Made by a program: the position numbers and the translations under genes. From positions 1 through 18,454 of the forward strand of contig CAJOKY010000056.1 of NCBI GenBank assembly GCA_905235425.1: a stretch of 18,454 nt of DNA, given 5' to 3'. Under the pieces are notes generated by a model, which was not told the origin of the DNA, did not search any database, and saw only the letters and a list, made by a program, of their open reading frames with translations. Origin of the DNA: an uncultured Selenomonadaceae bacterium. Its GTDB lineage: Bacteria; Bacillota; Negativicutes; Selenomonadales; Selenomonadaceae. Of this stretch, positions 1 through 7,675 are shown piece by piece (positions within the stretch are counted from its first letter, which is position 1; every line of letters starts with the position of its first letter).

Positions 1-719
1 GGCTCGGTGTTGGAGGGGCGGACGTTGAACCACCAGTCGCGGTACTCGATGCGGTAGCCGTCGAAGTCGTGCAGCGCCTCCGGCTCGGCCTTCGACACGA
101 AGTGGCTGCGCAGCCTCTCCATGGTCCCCGCCTTGTCCTCGATGCGGAAGTTAAGCTCGCCGGTGTTGGCATAGCGGTCGACGGGCCTGACGAGGGCGCT
201 GAGGGCCGTGCCCTTCCGAAGCGCCGCCGCGATTTCGCCGAGCGCGACGAGCGAGGCGAGTTCGCCGGAGTCGCACCAGTGGAAGTCGCGGAAGTAGTAG
301 TGCCCGGCCAGTTCGCCGCCGAAGACCGCGTTGATCTCGCGCATCCTGACCTTCGCGAATGCGTGGCCGACCTTCCACATGGCCGTTTTTGCGCCGGCCT
401 CCTTGAGGAATTCGGTGACGCCGCGCGAGGTGCGGATGTCGTGGAGAATGGTGGCGCCGGGGCATTCCCTGAGGAAGGGCAGGGCCATCACGCCGATCAT
501 GAGGTCGGGGCGGACGAAGTCGCCGTTTTCGTCGATCAGCATCATGCGGTCGGCGTCGCCGTCGTAGATGACTCCGGCGTCGGCCTTCAGTTCGCGGACG
601 GTCTTGCAGACCAGGGTGCGCCCGGCCGGCTCGAACGGGTTGGGCGCGTGGTTTGGGAAGGCCCCGTCGGGCGTCGCCGCTATGTATTGAGGGGCTTTGC
701 CGAACAGCTCGCGGACGAA
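1..719. other. GC-rich segment of foreign composition
   Basis: By eye about two thirds of these bases are G or C, with GC-ending codons throughout, against a clearly AT-rich remainder of the window. The change occurs around 690-740, close to where phosphomannomutase homology starts. This is consistent with horizontal transfer or with a misjoined read or contig from another organism. Confidence 0.7.
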
Positions 720-1088
720 ACCGTATTCGTTGGCGTCCTCGCTCGTTACGTCCTGATGATAGACGTAAATGAGCCCGTCCTCTATGTTGTAATAATAAGT
801 CTGCTTGCCGCCGAATATCGCAAATCCGTATTTCGTAAACTGCAAGCCCTGCAGATCTTCGGTATAATATCCCACGCCGTCATCGTTGAAATTCTTAAGG
901 GTTACGGTGCCGTTTTCCGCGTCGTAATCGTAAATATTCCAAATGCCGCGTACGTCCAAAAGTAAAATTGCCTCGTCGCACGCGTCGATAATATTTTTTT
1001 CATCAAAATTTTTTGCACGAACTAAGCCCGCGTACCTGCGCGTTTCCTTCGCGTCAATCTTTAAAATCTGCGCGTTGTAAATCGGCAT
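1..1088 (-). CDS. Chimeric ORF: phosphomannomutase/phosphoglucomutase C-terminal two thirds behind an unrelated N-terminus (runs off the window)
   Basis: Reading the minus strand from ATG at 1088 (GGGAAGG just upstream, 13 bases after the mqnP stop), one frame stays open to base 1, about 362 codons. Residues ~1-56 resemble the N-terminus of B12-dependent methionine synthase activation-type proteins (KIDAKETRRYAGL, then RGIWNIYDYD). Residues ~57-122 are not recognised. From ~124 on the protein is clearly an alpha-D-phosphohexomutase: metal loop YDGDADR, sugar-binding GGELAGHYYFRD, and the phosphate-binding RPSNTEP at the window edge. The N-terminal domain with the catalytic phosphoserine loop is absent, so as written it should not be an active mutase. 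The mutase part is far more GC-rich than the rest of the window. Inference: foreign fusion or, more likely, a chimeric assembly at a contig end. The open frame is certain; one real protein is not. Confidence 0.55.
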   Translation of the reverse strand, partial: MPIYNAQILKIDAKETRRYAGLVRAKNFDEKNIIDACDEAILLLDVRGIWNIYDYDAENGTVTLKNFNDDGVGYYTEDLQGLQFTKYGFAIFGGKQTYYYNIEDGLIYVYHQDVTSEDANEYGFVRELFGKAPQYIAATPDGAFPNHAPNPFEPAGRTLVCKTVRELKADAGVIYDGDADRMMLIDENGDFVRPDLMIGVMALPFLRECPGATILHDIRTSRGVTEFLKEAGAKTAMWKVGHAFAKVRMREINAVFGGELAGHYYFRDFHWCDSGELASLVALGEIAAALRKGTALSALVRPVDRYANTGELNFRIEDKAGTMERLRSHFVSKAEPEALHDFDGYRIEYRDWWFNVRPSNTE

Positions 1089-1101
1089 AACCTTCCCGCC
1101 T

Positions 1102-1950
1102 TCAAAAACTAAACCACGTGAAAAGCAAAATCGCTAATGATACAATGCCGTTTCGCATAAAGTAAGCTTGCGTTATCTGAGAAAAATTTGTCGGGCTAAC
1201 GATACTGTGCTGATAAATTAATGTCAACGCCGCGATTAATACGCCGACAAAGTACAGCACGCCTAAATTTAAAACAATGCCTACTGCCGCGAAACATATC
1301 ACGCAAATTATGTGAAAGACTTTTGAAATTTGAAAAGCCTTCTTAGCGCCAAATTCTGTAGTCAGTGAGTGCAGGTGTTGTGACTTGTCAAATTTTTCAT
1401 CTTGAGCGCCGTACATTGCGTCAAAACCCGCCATCCATAAAATTACCGCAAGGCAGAGAAAGATTATCGCCGGTGAAAAAATTTCGCCGCCTGCCGCTAC
1501 CCAGCCGCCTGCAGGTGCCATTGAGATCGCCACGCCTAAAAATACGTGACACCAGCCGGTAAATCTCTTTGTGAATGGATAAATTATAAAAGTCAACGCG
1601 GCAAGAGGTAAAAGTTTTAAACATATCGGCGGCAACATTGCGACGGTTACAATCATTATAAGCAGACACAGCGCTATAAAAATTTTTACCTCGCGTTTTG
1701 AAATTACGCCTCTAACCATTGCACGCTTTGACATACGCGGCTGACGTTTGTCAAATTTTAAATCTGCCAAATTGTCAATCGCCAATGCCGCCGCTCTGCC
1801 TGAAGTTACGGCAATGGCTATCAAAATCAGCGTCCGTGCGTCGACATTTCCGCCTGTTGCCAAAATCGCCCCCATAAATGCGAAGGGTAAATCAAAAATC
1901 GTATGTGGCAACGCGATATTGTTTATATGCGCTTTTATTTTTAAGTTCAA
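1102..1950 (-). CDS. mqnP: UbiA-family prenyltransferase, MqnP-like (menaquinone, futalosine pathway)
   Basis: A 282-residue polytopic membrane protein of the UbiA superfamily, which joins a polyprenyl diphosphate to an aromatic acceptor. The MqnP-type N-terminus LPHTIFDLPFAFMGA is at ~14-28. The first Asp-rich motif is IDNLADLKFD (58-67) and the second DAMYGAQDEKFD, followed by the LHSL stretch typical of the menaquinone futalosine-branch enzyme. The first motif has Asp where the family usually has the Asn of NRLAD. The start is TTG, with AGGAG nine bases upstream. The downstream ORF begins 13 bases after the stop, so the two are co-transcribed. The gene is divergent from the ABC ATPase. It could alternatively be annotated as 4-hydroxybenzoate polyprenyltransferase; the second motif favours MqnP. 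No other menaquinone gene is in view. Confidence 0.82.
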   Translation of the reverse strand: MNLKIKAHINNIALPHTIFDLPFAFMGAILATGGNVDARTLILIAIAVTSGRAAALAIDNLADLKFDKRQPRMSKRAMVRGVISKREVKIFIALCLLIMIVTVAMLPPICLKLLPLAALTFIIYPFTKRFTGWCHVFLGVAISMAPAGGWVAAGGEIFSPAIIFLCLAVILWMAGFDAMYGAQDEKFDKSQHLHSLTTEFGAKKAFQISKVFHIICVICFAAVGIVLNLGVLYFVGVLIAALTLIYQHSIVSPTNFSQITQAYFMRNGIVSLAILLFTWFSF

Positions 1951-2075
1951 TCAATTCAGCTCCTACAAATTTTTAAATGTAATTTCTGCAACAAAAATCA
2001 CTTTCCTTTTTTGAACGGCTTGAAAAGATTTTTAGGCAGATGACGCCGCTTAATATTTATTCTGAAATTTTTTTA

Positions 2076-2084
2076 TGTTATAAT
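2076..2084 (+). promoter_or_regulatory. Extended -10 promoter for the ABC ATPase gene
   Basis: TGTTATAAT is an exact TGnTATAAT extended -10 element, 36 bases before the chosen TTG start and followed by GAAGGAGA as ribosome binding site. No good -35 hexamer is seen, which is usual for extended -10 promoters. Confidence 0.6.
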
Positions 2085-2120
2085 TCACTTCAAAATTTTT
2101 TCGGCGAAGGAGAAATTCTC

Positions 2121-2834
2121 TTGTCAAATGTTGTGACGATAACCGGCGTGAAAAAGCTTTACAAAATGGGCAGTGAAATTGTTGCGGCATTGAACGGCGT
2201 CGATTTAAAAATTGACTCAGGTGAATTTGTCGCACTTATGGGACCTTCCGGCTCCGGCAAGTCAACGCTTATGAATATTTTGGGCTGTCTTGATCGCCCC
2301 ACTGTCGGTTCATACAAACTTTTGGGCAAAGAGGTAAGCGGACTTTCGGACGACGAACTTGCGATAATACGAAATAAAACTATCGGCTTTGTGTTTCAAA
2401 ATTTTAATCTCCTGCCGAAATTGACAAGTTTGGAAAATGTCGCGTTGCCTGCCGTGTACGCGGGATTGAGTTCAAAAGACAGAAAAGCGCTTGCACTTGA
2501 CGCGTTGAAAAAAGTTTCGCTTGACGACCGCGCAGAACATTTACCCAGTGAACTCTCCGGCGGTCAACGTCAACGTGTTGCGATAGCGCGGGCAATAGCT
2601 ATGAAACCTTCTATTATCATGGCGGATGAGCCGACGGGAAATTTGGATACTAAATCGACACTTGAGATTATGCAAATTTTTCGTGACTTGCATGCGGCAG
2701 GATCGACAATAATTTTAGTAACGCATGAGCCGGATATTGCACAAACCGCCGAACGTCAAATTTTGGTTAAAGACGGGAAAATTACCAAAGATATTTTGAC
2801 GGCGCATACCGATGAAAAGATTGATATCATTTAA
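2121..2834 (+). CDS. ABC transporter ATP-binding protein, MacB/LolD type, without a neighbouring permease
   Basis: A 237-residue ATPase subunit that would couple ATP hydrolysis to a membrane permease on the cytoplasmic face. In order: Walker A GPSGSGKS (41-48), Q-loop Gln at 93, signature LSGGQ (145-149), Walker B IIMADE (165-170) followed by PTGNLD, and the switch His in LVTHEP (202). The LL-x-KLT and PTGNLD features fit the MacB/LolD/FtsE-like group exporting lipids, peptides or drugs. The start is set at TTG 2121, seven bases after GAAGGAGA; an in-frame ATG at 2040 lies upstream of the extended -10 and would add 27 unsupported residues. The usual FtsX/MacB permease is missing on both sides, so its partner must be encoded elsewhere. 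The C-terminus is slightly long and charged. Confidence 0.9.
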   Translation: MSNVVTITGVKKLYKMGSEIVAALNGVDLKIDSGEFVALMGPSGSGKSTLMNILGCLDRPTVGSYKLLGKEVSGLSDDELAIIRNKTIGFVFQNFNLLPKLTSLENVALPAVYAGLSSKDRKALALDALKKVSLDDRAEHLPSELSGGQRQRVAIARAIAMKPSIIMADEPTGNLDTKSTLEIMQIFRDLHAAGSTIILVTHEPDIAQTAERQILVKDGKITKDILTAHTDEKIDII

Positions 2835-2865
2835 TAAAAAAATTGTTTGAGAGTGGTGAAAATTT

Positions 2866-3642
2866 TTGAAGGAACTTTTAAAAAAAATGCACGCGTGGAT
2901 GACGGCGTACATGAAAAGTTTTTATACCGATGATGAAGAAGTTCAAAACGGCATTTTGCTTAAGGAAAAACATACCGGCTACGTTACGGCAAATTGCATA
3001 GAGCTTGCGAAGTATTTAAATCTTTCGCCGCACGATACCGAGCTTGCCGAGATTATCGGTCTTTTTCACGACGTGGGAAGATTTTATCAGTATCAGAAAT
3101 ATAAAACTTTCAACGACACGCAGTCCGAAGATCATGCCGAGCTTGCCTTGCAGGTTATCAGCGGCTTAGATTTTTTCAACGAGCTTAGTAAAGACGATTA
3201 TGAAGTTGTGCAATTTGCAATTCAGAATCACAATAAAAAATTAATCGCGCCTACAGATGACGAGCGTAAATTGCTTTTTACCAAGCTGATTCGTGACGCC
3301 GATAAATTGGATATTTACCGCGTACTGGAGCCGTACTTCGCGCAGGAAAACGCCGACAAGATGCCAAACTTTATTACGGGACGTTCACCGGAAATTAGCC
3401 CCGACTTCATAGAAAACTTTGTGCAAGGCGAACAGGCAGACTACCGCAAAATTCGTACCAACGGCGACAGAAAAATTGTCCGCCTTATGTGGGTGTACAA
3501 CGTTAATTTTAAATGGACAATGAAAAAAATTTTGGAGCGCGGCTACATTGACAAGATTGTAGAAAATCTGCCTATGGATGAAAAAGTTGCTGAAGGTGTA
3601 CGCCGCCTTAAAAATTACGTCGAAAATTTTATAAAGGATTAA
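2866..3642 (+). CDS. HD-domain metal-dependent phosphohydrolase
   Basis: A 258-residue cytoplasmic protein with the HD-superfamily metal-binding pattern: His36 (KHTGYV), the His68-Asp69 pair (LFHDVGR), His90 (EDHAELA), His122 (NHNKK) and an Asp at 144 or 146 (IRDADKLD). Such enzymes hydrolyse phosphomonoesters or nucleotide phosphates; the substrate cannot be told from the sequence. The TTG start at 2866 gives a weak GAGAGTGGTGA upstream; an alternative ATG at 2887 has GAAGGA 13 bases before it and would remove seven residues. The gene follows the ABC ATPase by 31 bases and precedes glnS by 17, so it likely sits in one transcript with both. The C-terminal half (~170-258) is family-specific and carries no further motif I recognise. 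Confidence 0.85.
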   Translation: MKELLKKMHAWMTAYMKSFYTDDEEVQNGILLKEKHTGYVTANCIELAKYLNLSPHDTELAEIIGLFHDVGRFYQYQKYKTFNDTQSEDHAELALQVISGLDFFNELSKDDYEVVQFAIQNHNKKLIAPTDDERKLLFTKLIRDADKLDIYRVLEPYFAQENADKMPNFITGRSPEISPDFIENFVQGEQADYRKIRTNGDRKIVRLMWVYNVNFKWTMKKILERGYIDKIVENLPMDEKVAEGVRRLKNYVENFIKD

Positions 3643-3659
3643 GGAAGTGCAATATTTAA

Positions 3660-5315
3660 ATGGTAAATTTTATTCAGCAGGAGATTGAAAACGATTTGAA
3701 GGCAGGAAAGTACGTTGACGGCGTACATACTCGTTTCCCGCCTGAACCCAACGGCTACTTGCATGTAGGTCACGCCAAGTCCGTGTGCCTTAATTTCGGT
3801 CTTGCTAATTACAACGGCGGCATTTGTAACCTGCGCTTTGACGACACCAACCCTACCAAAGAAGACGTTGAGTACGTCGATTCGATTCAAGAGGATATCA
3901 AATGGCTGGGTTTTGATTGGGCTGACAGAAAATATTATGCGTCTGATTACTTCGGCAAGTTTTACGATTACGCCGTTGAACTGATTAAGCGCGGTCTTGC
4001 GTATGTTGATGATTTAAGCGCCGAAGAGATTAAAGCTTATCGCGGCACGTTGACTGAACCGGGCAAGGAAAGTCCGCACCGTAACCGCAGTGTCGAAGAA
4101 AATTTAGATTTATTTGCACGTATGAAAGCAGGCGAGTTTGCCGACGGTGAAAAAGTCCTGCGCGCAAAAATCGATATGGCGTCACCAAATATAAATATGC
4201 GCGACCCCGTCATCTACCGCATTACCCGCGCTCATCATCATCATACCGGCGACGATTGGCTGATTTATCCCATGTACGATTTCGCGCACCCGCTTGAAGA
4301 CGCGATAGAAAATATTACGCACTCGGTATGTACGTTGGAATTTGAAGACCACAGACCTTTTTACGATTGGCTTTTAGACGCACTCGGTTTTGACGTGAAC
4401 AGCCGTCCGCGTCAAATTGAATTTGCACGGCTTGATTTAACCAATACCATTACTAGCAAGAGAAAGTTACGTCAGCTTGTCGAGGAAAAATATGTTCGCG
4501 GCTGGGACGATCCGCGTATGTCTACGATTTGCGGCTTGCGTCGAAGAGGTTATACTCCCGCGTCGATTCGCGATTTTTGCGAAAGAATTGGCGTTGCAAA
4601 AAGTAACAGCGTTGTAGATATCGCAATGTTGGAGCATTGTGTACGCGAAGATTTAAATAATACCGCCGATAGAGTTATGGCAGTTTTAGACCCGCTGAAA
4701 GTCGTTTTAACAAACGTTGACGAAGGCGCGATAGAATATTTGACGGCGGAGAATCACCCAAAACTTGGCGGCAGTCGTTACGTCCCTTTCACACGCGAAA
4801 TTTTCATTGAACGCGAAGATTTTATGGAAGATGCGCCAAAGAAATTTTTCAGACTTAAACCCGGCGGAGAAGTTCGCCTTAAGTACGCATATATTATCAA
4901 GTGCGAAGAAGTTATCAAGGACGCGGACGGCAAGGTTACTGAACTTCACTGCACCATTGACCCCACGTCGAAAAGCGGCGGCGCTACGGCTAATCGCAAG
5001 ATTAAAGGCACGATTCATTGGGTTAGTGCAAGTCACGCCTTGAAAGCGGAAGTGCGGCTTTATGATTATCTTTTAAAGACGGATGAAAACGGCAACATTC
5101 CCGATGATTTTATCGCGGCGCTTAATCCCAATTCATTAATCGTCGTGGAAAATGCGCTGATTGAACCCAGTGTAAAATGGACAGCGGCGGGTACGCATTA
5201 CCAATTTTTACGTCTCGGATACTTTGTCGTTGACCCTGACACCACGCCGGAAAAACTTGTATTTAATCGCGTTGTCGGCTTGAAAGATTCTTGGGCGAAG
5301 GTTAAAGATAAATAA
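3660..5315 (+). CDS. glnS: Glutaminyl-tRNA synthetase
   Basis: A 551-residue class I aminoacyl-tRNA synthetase that charges tRNA-Gln with glutamine. The HIGH motif is HVGH (35-38) within PPEPNGYLHVGH, followed by the family stretch LRFDDTNP (58-65). The KMSKS counterpart is ITSKR (264-268). The conserved DFAHPLEDAIE at ~207 and the C-terminal anticodon-binding beta-barrels (from ~340) are present. Length matches bacterial GlnRS (about 550). The ATG start is 12 bases after AAGGAAG, which is somewhat long, but no nearer in-frame start exists. Having GlnRS implies direct glutaminylation of tRNA-Gln; whether GatCAB is also present cannot be seen here. Confidence 0.97.
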   Translation: MVNFIQQEIENDLKAGKYVDGVHTRFPPEPNGYLHVGHAKSVCLNFGLANYNGGICNLRFDDTNPTKEDVEYVDSIQEDIKWLGFDWADRKYYASDYFGKFYDYAVELIKRGLAYVDDLSAEEIKAYRGTLTEPGKESPHRNRSVEENLDLFARMKAGEFADGEKVLRAKIDMASPNINMRDPVIYRITRAHHHHTGDDWLIYPMYDFAHPLEDAIENITHSVCTLEFEDHRPFYDWLLDALGFDVNSRPRQIEFARLDLTNTITSKRKLRQLVEEKYVRGWDDPRMSTICGLRRRGYTPASIRDFCERIGVAKSNSVVDIAMLEHCVREDLNNTADRVMAVLDPLKVVLTNVDEGAIEYLTAENHPKLGGSRYVPFTREIFIEREDFMEDAPKKFFRLKPGGEVRLKYAYIIKCEEVIKDADGKVTELHCTIDPTSKSGGATANRKIKGTIHWVSASHALKAEVRLYDYLLKTDENGNIPDDFIAALNPNSLIVVENALIEPSVKWTAAGTHYQFLRLGYFVVDPDTTPEKLVFNRVVGLKDSWAKVKDK

Positions 5316-5328
5316 TTTGGAGGTAGCT

Positions 5329-6004
5329 ATGCCACATCAATCAAATAAAGAAATTTTCTCTGAAATCTATGCTAAAAATAGTTGGGGAAAATCAAAAAGG
5401 GGGGGGGTATGATGAACCCTTCTTTTCCGGTAGTGGTTCTCACGACGAAAAAATAATCGTCCCTTACATGAATTTGTTGCTCCAACTTATCACGAATAAT
5501 AATATTCGGCAGATAACCGATTTGGGTTGCGGGGATTTTTGGATTATGCGCAACGTCTTAAGTGTACTTGCTCAAAATAGTTACGCTTTTTTTTACAACG
5601 GCGTTGATGTGGTCGAGGATTTAATAAAGCATAACTCGGAAACATTCAAACATCCTTGCATAAAATTTCACTGTATGGACGCCGCGCAGGACGATACCGA
5701 ATTACCTTTCGGCGATTTGTTGATTATTCGTCAAGTACTCCAGCATCTTAGTAATTCAAACATAAAAAAGATTTTGAGTAAAACTAAAGATTTTAAATTC
5801 ATTTTGGTCACCGAACATATTTACGAAGGTTTAGATAAAATTTATAACATAGATAAAGCTGCTGACGAGAACATAAGATTAGGGTTGAGATCCGGCGTAT
5901 ATCTTGAAAAACCGCCGTATAATTTCAAAAATATGGTGCACCTTTTGAAAGTTCAAGAAGGCGGCGGTATTATCAGGAGTAGTTTAATTATTAATGACAT
6001 TTGA
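5329..6004 (+). pseudogene. Class I SAM-dependent methyltransferase, out of frame at a G9 tract (possibly phase-variable)
   Basis: Translation should start at ATG 5329, nine bases after GGAGG (5319-5323). It reads a natural N-terminus (NKEIFSEIYAKNSWG) and then meets nine Gs at 5399-5407 and stops at TGA 5411. With eight Gs the frame continues into the rest of the protein (YDEPFFSGSGSHDEK onward), giving about 224 residues ending at 6004. The downstream part carries SAM motif I ITDLGCGDF and a RQVLQHL segment typical of Rossmann-fold methyltransferases. An internal ATG at 5369 could give a 211-residue form but has no ribosome binding site and lacks the N-terminal motif. The substrate is unknown. 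The gene sits between glnS and a small unknown gene. The frameshift could be phase variation, real decay, or a sequencing indel in the homopolymer. Confidence 0.8.
5399..5407 (+). repeat. Homopolymeric G9 tract
   Basis: Nine consecutive G residues, 70 bases into the methyltransferase gene. Eight Gs would restore the reading frame. I noticed no comparable G or C run elsewhere in the window. Confidence 0.95.
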
Positions 6005-6022
6005 CTTAAGGAAGTGTTGCAT

Positions 6023-6331
6023 ATGAAAAAAATTCCGCGCGGCTTAACGGATAAAGATATGATAAAAAATTACGTTGAGGAGCAGTCTGTTGAACAGCAA
6101 ATGTTGACTGCGGCAAAGAAGGCTGAAAAACTTCGTCGCGTAGAAGAGGCAGAAAAACCGCCGGAACCTTTGGCAAAGGCAGGCTTTACAAAAGAATTAA
6201 CCGAACAGCTCGGAATGGAATTACTGGCTTTAAAAATTGAACTCGGCGCGGCGGGAGTTAAAAATTATAATTTCAAAATTAAACGTGACGGCGAAAAAAT
6301 CACTCTTTCAGTTGTAGACAAAAAATTTTAG
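6023..6331 (+). CDS. Small charged protein of unknown function
   Basis: I do not recognise this 102-residue protein. It is cytoplasmic by appearance, with no signal peptide or membrane segment. The N-terminal half is highly charged and probably helical or coiled coil (~15-50, rich in Glu, Lys and Ala), then a Pro-rich linker EKPPEPLAK, and a C-terminal segment (~70-102) with alternating hydrophobic residues that looks like a small beta sheet (YNFKIKRDGEKITLSVV). The start is ATG 6023, eight bases after AAGGAAG; upstream in-frame GTG 6014 and TTG 6017 overlap or crowd that site. Codon usage matches the neighbours, which supports a real gene. It lies between the methyltransferase and the transporter. 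Confidence 0.7.
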   Translation: MKKIPRGLTDKDMIKNYVEEQSVEQQMLTAAKKAEKLRRVEEAEKPPEPLAKAGFTKELTEQLGMELLALKIELGAAGVKNYNFKIKRDGEKITLSVVDKKF

Positions 6332-6382
6332 CGCGTTAAAATATGACGTATTAGTTTATAATCGGAAGGAGTTTTTTTTCGC

Positions 6383-7663
6383 ATGAATATGGAAACAGTG
6401 GCAATAGTAATTTTTGTTGTCGCTTACGCGCTGATTATTTCTGAAAAAGTTCACAGAACGATTGTCGGACTTTTCGGCGCAATGTTGATGATAATTTTAG
6501 GAATCATCTCGCAGGAAACAGCTATTCACCATATTGACTTTAACACACTCGGTCTGCTGATAGGTATGATGACTATCGTAAACATTACCAGTGAAACGGG
6601 ACTGTTTAATTTTCTTGCAATATGGTCTGCAAAAAAAGTCAATGCGCACCCCGTGAAATTACTCGTCGCGTTGAGTATGCTTACCGCACTTTGCTCCGCG
6701 CTTTTGGATAACGTCACGACGGTGCTTTTAACAGTACCGATAACTTTTAATATTGCGTCGCAGTTAAAAGTTGACGTTAAACCTTTTCTCATGGCGCAAA
6801 TTATCAGCTCCAATATCGGCGGTACGGCAACTTTGGTAGGTGACCCGCCTAACATTATGATAGGTTCGGCAGTCGGTTTAAGCTTTATGGACTTCATTTA
6901 CAACTTGACACTGCCGGCGATTTTAATTTTCTTTACGACGGTTTTCATAATGGTTGCAATGTACGGTTCAAAACTGCATACGCATAAAGAATTGCAAGAT
7001 AAAGTTATGAGGCTGAATGAGAAAAGCCAAGTTACAGATCCCGTACTGCTGAAAAAATGTCTGTTCGTTTTGGCGATAACCCTGACAATGTTTGTACTGC
7101 ACAGCACGTTACACCTTGAAACGGCAACGGCGGCACTTACCGGCGCAAGTTTGCTCCTGCTTATAACCTACACGCACAACGAGGCTATGATTGCAAAGGT
7201 TTTGAGCAAAATTGAATGGCTTGCAATATTCTTTTTCGCAGGGCTTTTCGTACTCGTCGGCTCGCTTGTCGAAATGGGCGTTATTAAGCAAATGGCGGAA
7301 GTTGCTATAGAATTCACTGAAGGCGATGTATTTTGGACGGCAACAATAATTTTATGGATGAGTTCTCTTGCGTCGGCATTTATTGACAATATCCCCTTTG
7401 TCGCAACAATGATTCCGCTTATTAAAGATATGGGCGCAATGGGACTTTCAAACTTAGAACCTATGTGGTGGAGTTTGGCATTGGGCGCTTGCTTAGGCGG
7501 CAACGGTACATTAATCGGCGCGAGTGCAAACGTAGTTGTTGCGTCTATGGCGGCTCAACGCGGCAGACCCATTTCATTTATTGAATTTATGAAGACCGCA
7601 TTTCCGCTTATGATTTTATCAATAATAATTTCGTGGGGATATGTTTATATCCGGTATTTGTAA
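6383..7663 (+). CDS. ArsB/NhaD-type ion transporter (ion transporter superfamily membrane protein)
   Basis: A 426-residue polytopic inner-membrane protein with about 11-12 hydrophobic segments. It shows the internal repeat of the ArsB/NhaD and SLC13-like fold: SALLDNVTTVLL in the first half and SAFIDNIPFVATMIP in the second, each followed by a Gly/Asn motif (GGTATLVGDPPNIMIGSA and GGNGTLIGASANVVVAS). These paired motifs form the ion site in the superfamily. Arsenite/antimonite or Na+/H+ exchange are family functions; no ars regulator or arsenate reductase lies nearby, so the substrate stays open. ATG 6383 follows GGAAGGAG by 11 bases; a second ATG two codons later is less well placed. It is followed 12 bases later by trxB, suggesting co-transcription. 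Confidence 0.88.
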   Translation: MNMETVAIVIFVVAYALIISEKVHRTIVGLFGAMLMIILGIISQETAIHHIDFNTLGLLIGMMTIVNITSETGLFNFLAIWSAKKVNAHPVKLLVALSMLTALCSALLDNVTTVLLTVPITFNIASQLKVDVKPFLMAQIISSNIGGTATLVGDPPNIMIGSAVGLSFMDFIYNLTLPAILIFFTTVFIMVAMYGSKLHTHKELQDKVMRLNEKSQVTDPVLLKKCLFVLAITLTMFVLHSTLHLETATAALTGASLLLLITYTHNEAMIAKVLSKIEWLAIFFFAGLFVLVGSLVEMGVIKQMAEVAIEFTEGDVFWTATIILWMSSLASAFIDNIPFVATMIPLIKDMGAMGLSNLEPMWWSLALGACLGGNGTLIGASANVVVASMAAQRGRPISFIEFMKTAFPLMILSIIISWGYVYIRYL

Positions 7664-7675
7664 AAGGATAAATTT

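Noticed and set aside
69..965. Plus-strand open frame of 298 codons in the GC-rich part
   Set aside because: It is the antisense of the phosphomannomutase frame; its Ala/Gly/Arg/Val-rich translation has no motif, and high GC makes long spurious frames common.
6357..6362. TATAAT just before the ArsB/NhaD-type gene as its promoter
   Set aside because: It lies two bases before the ribosome binding site, so transcription would start inside or after that site; no matching -35 is seen.
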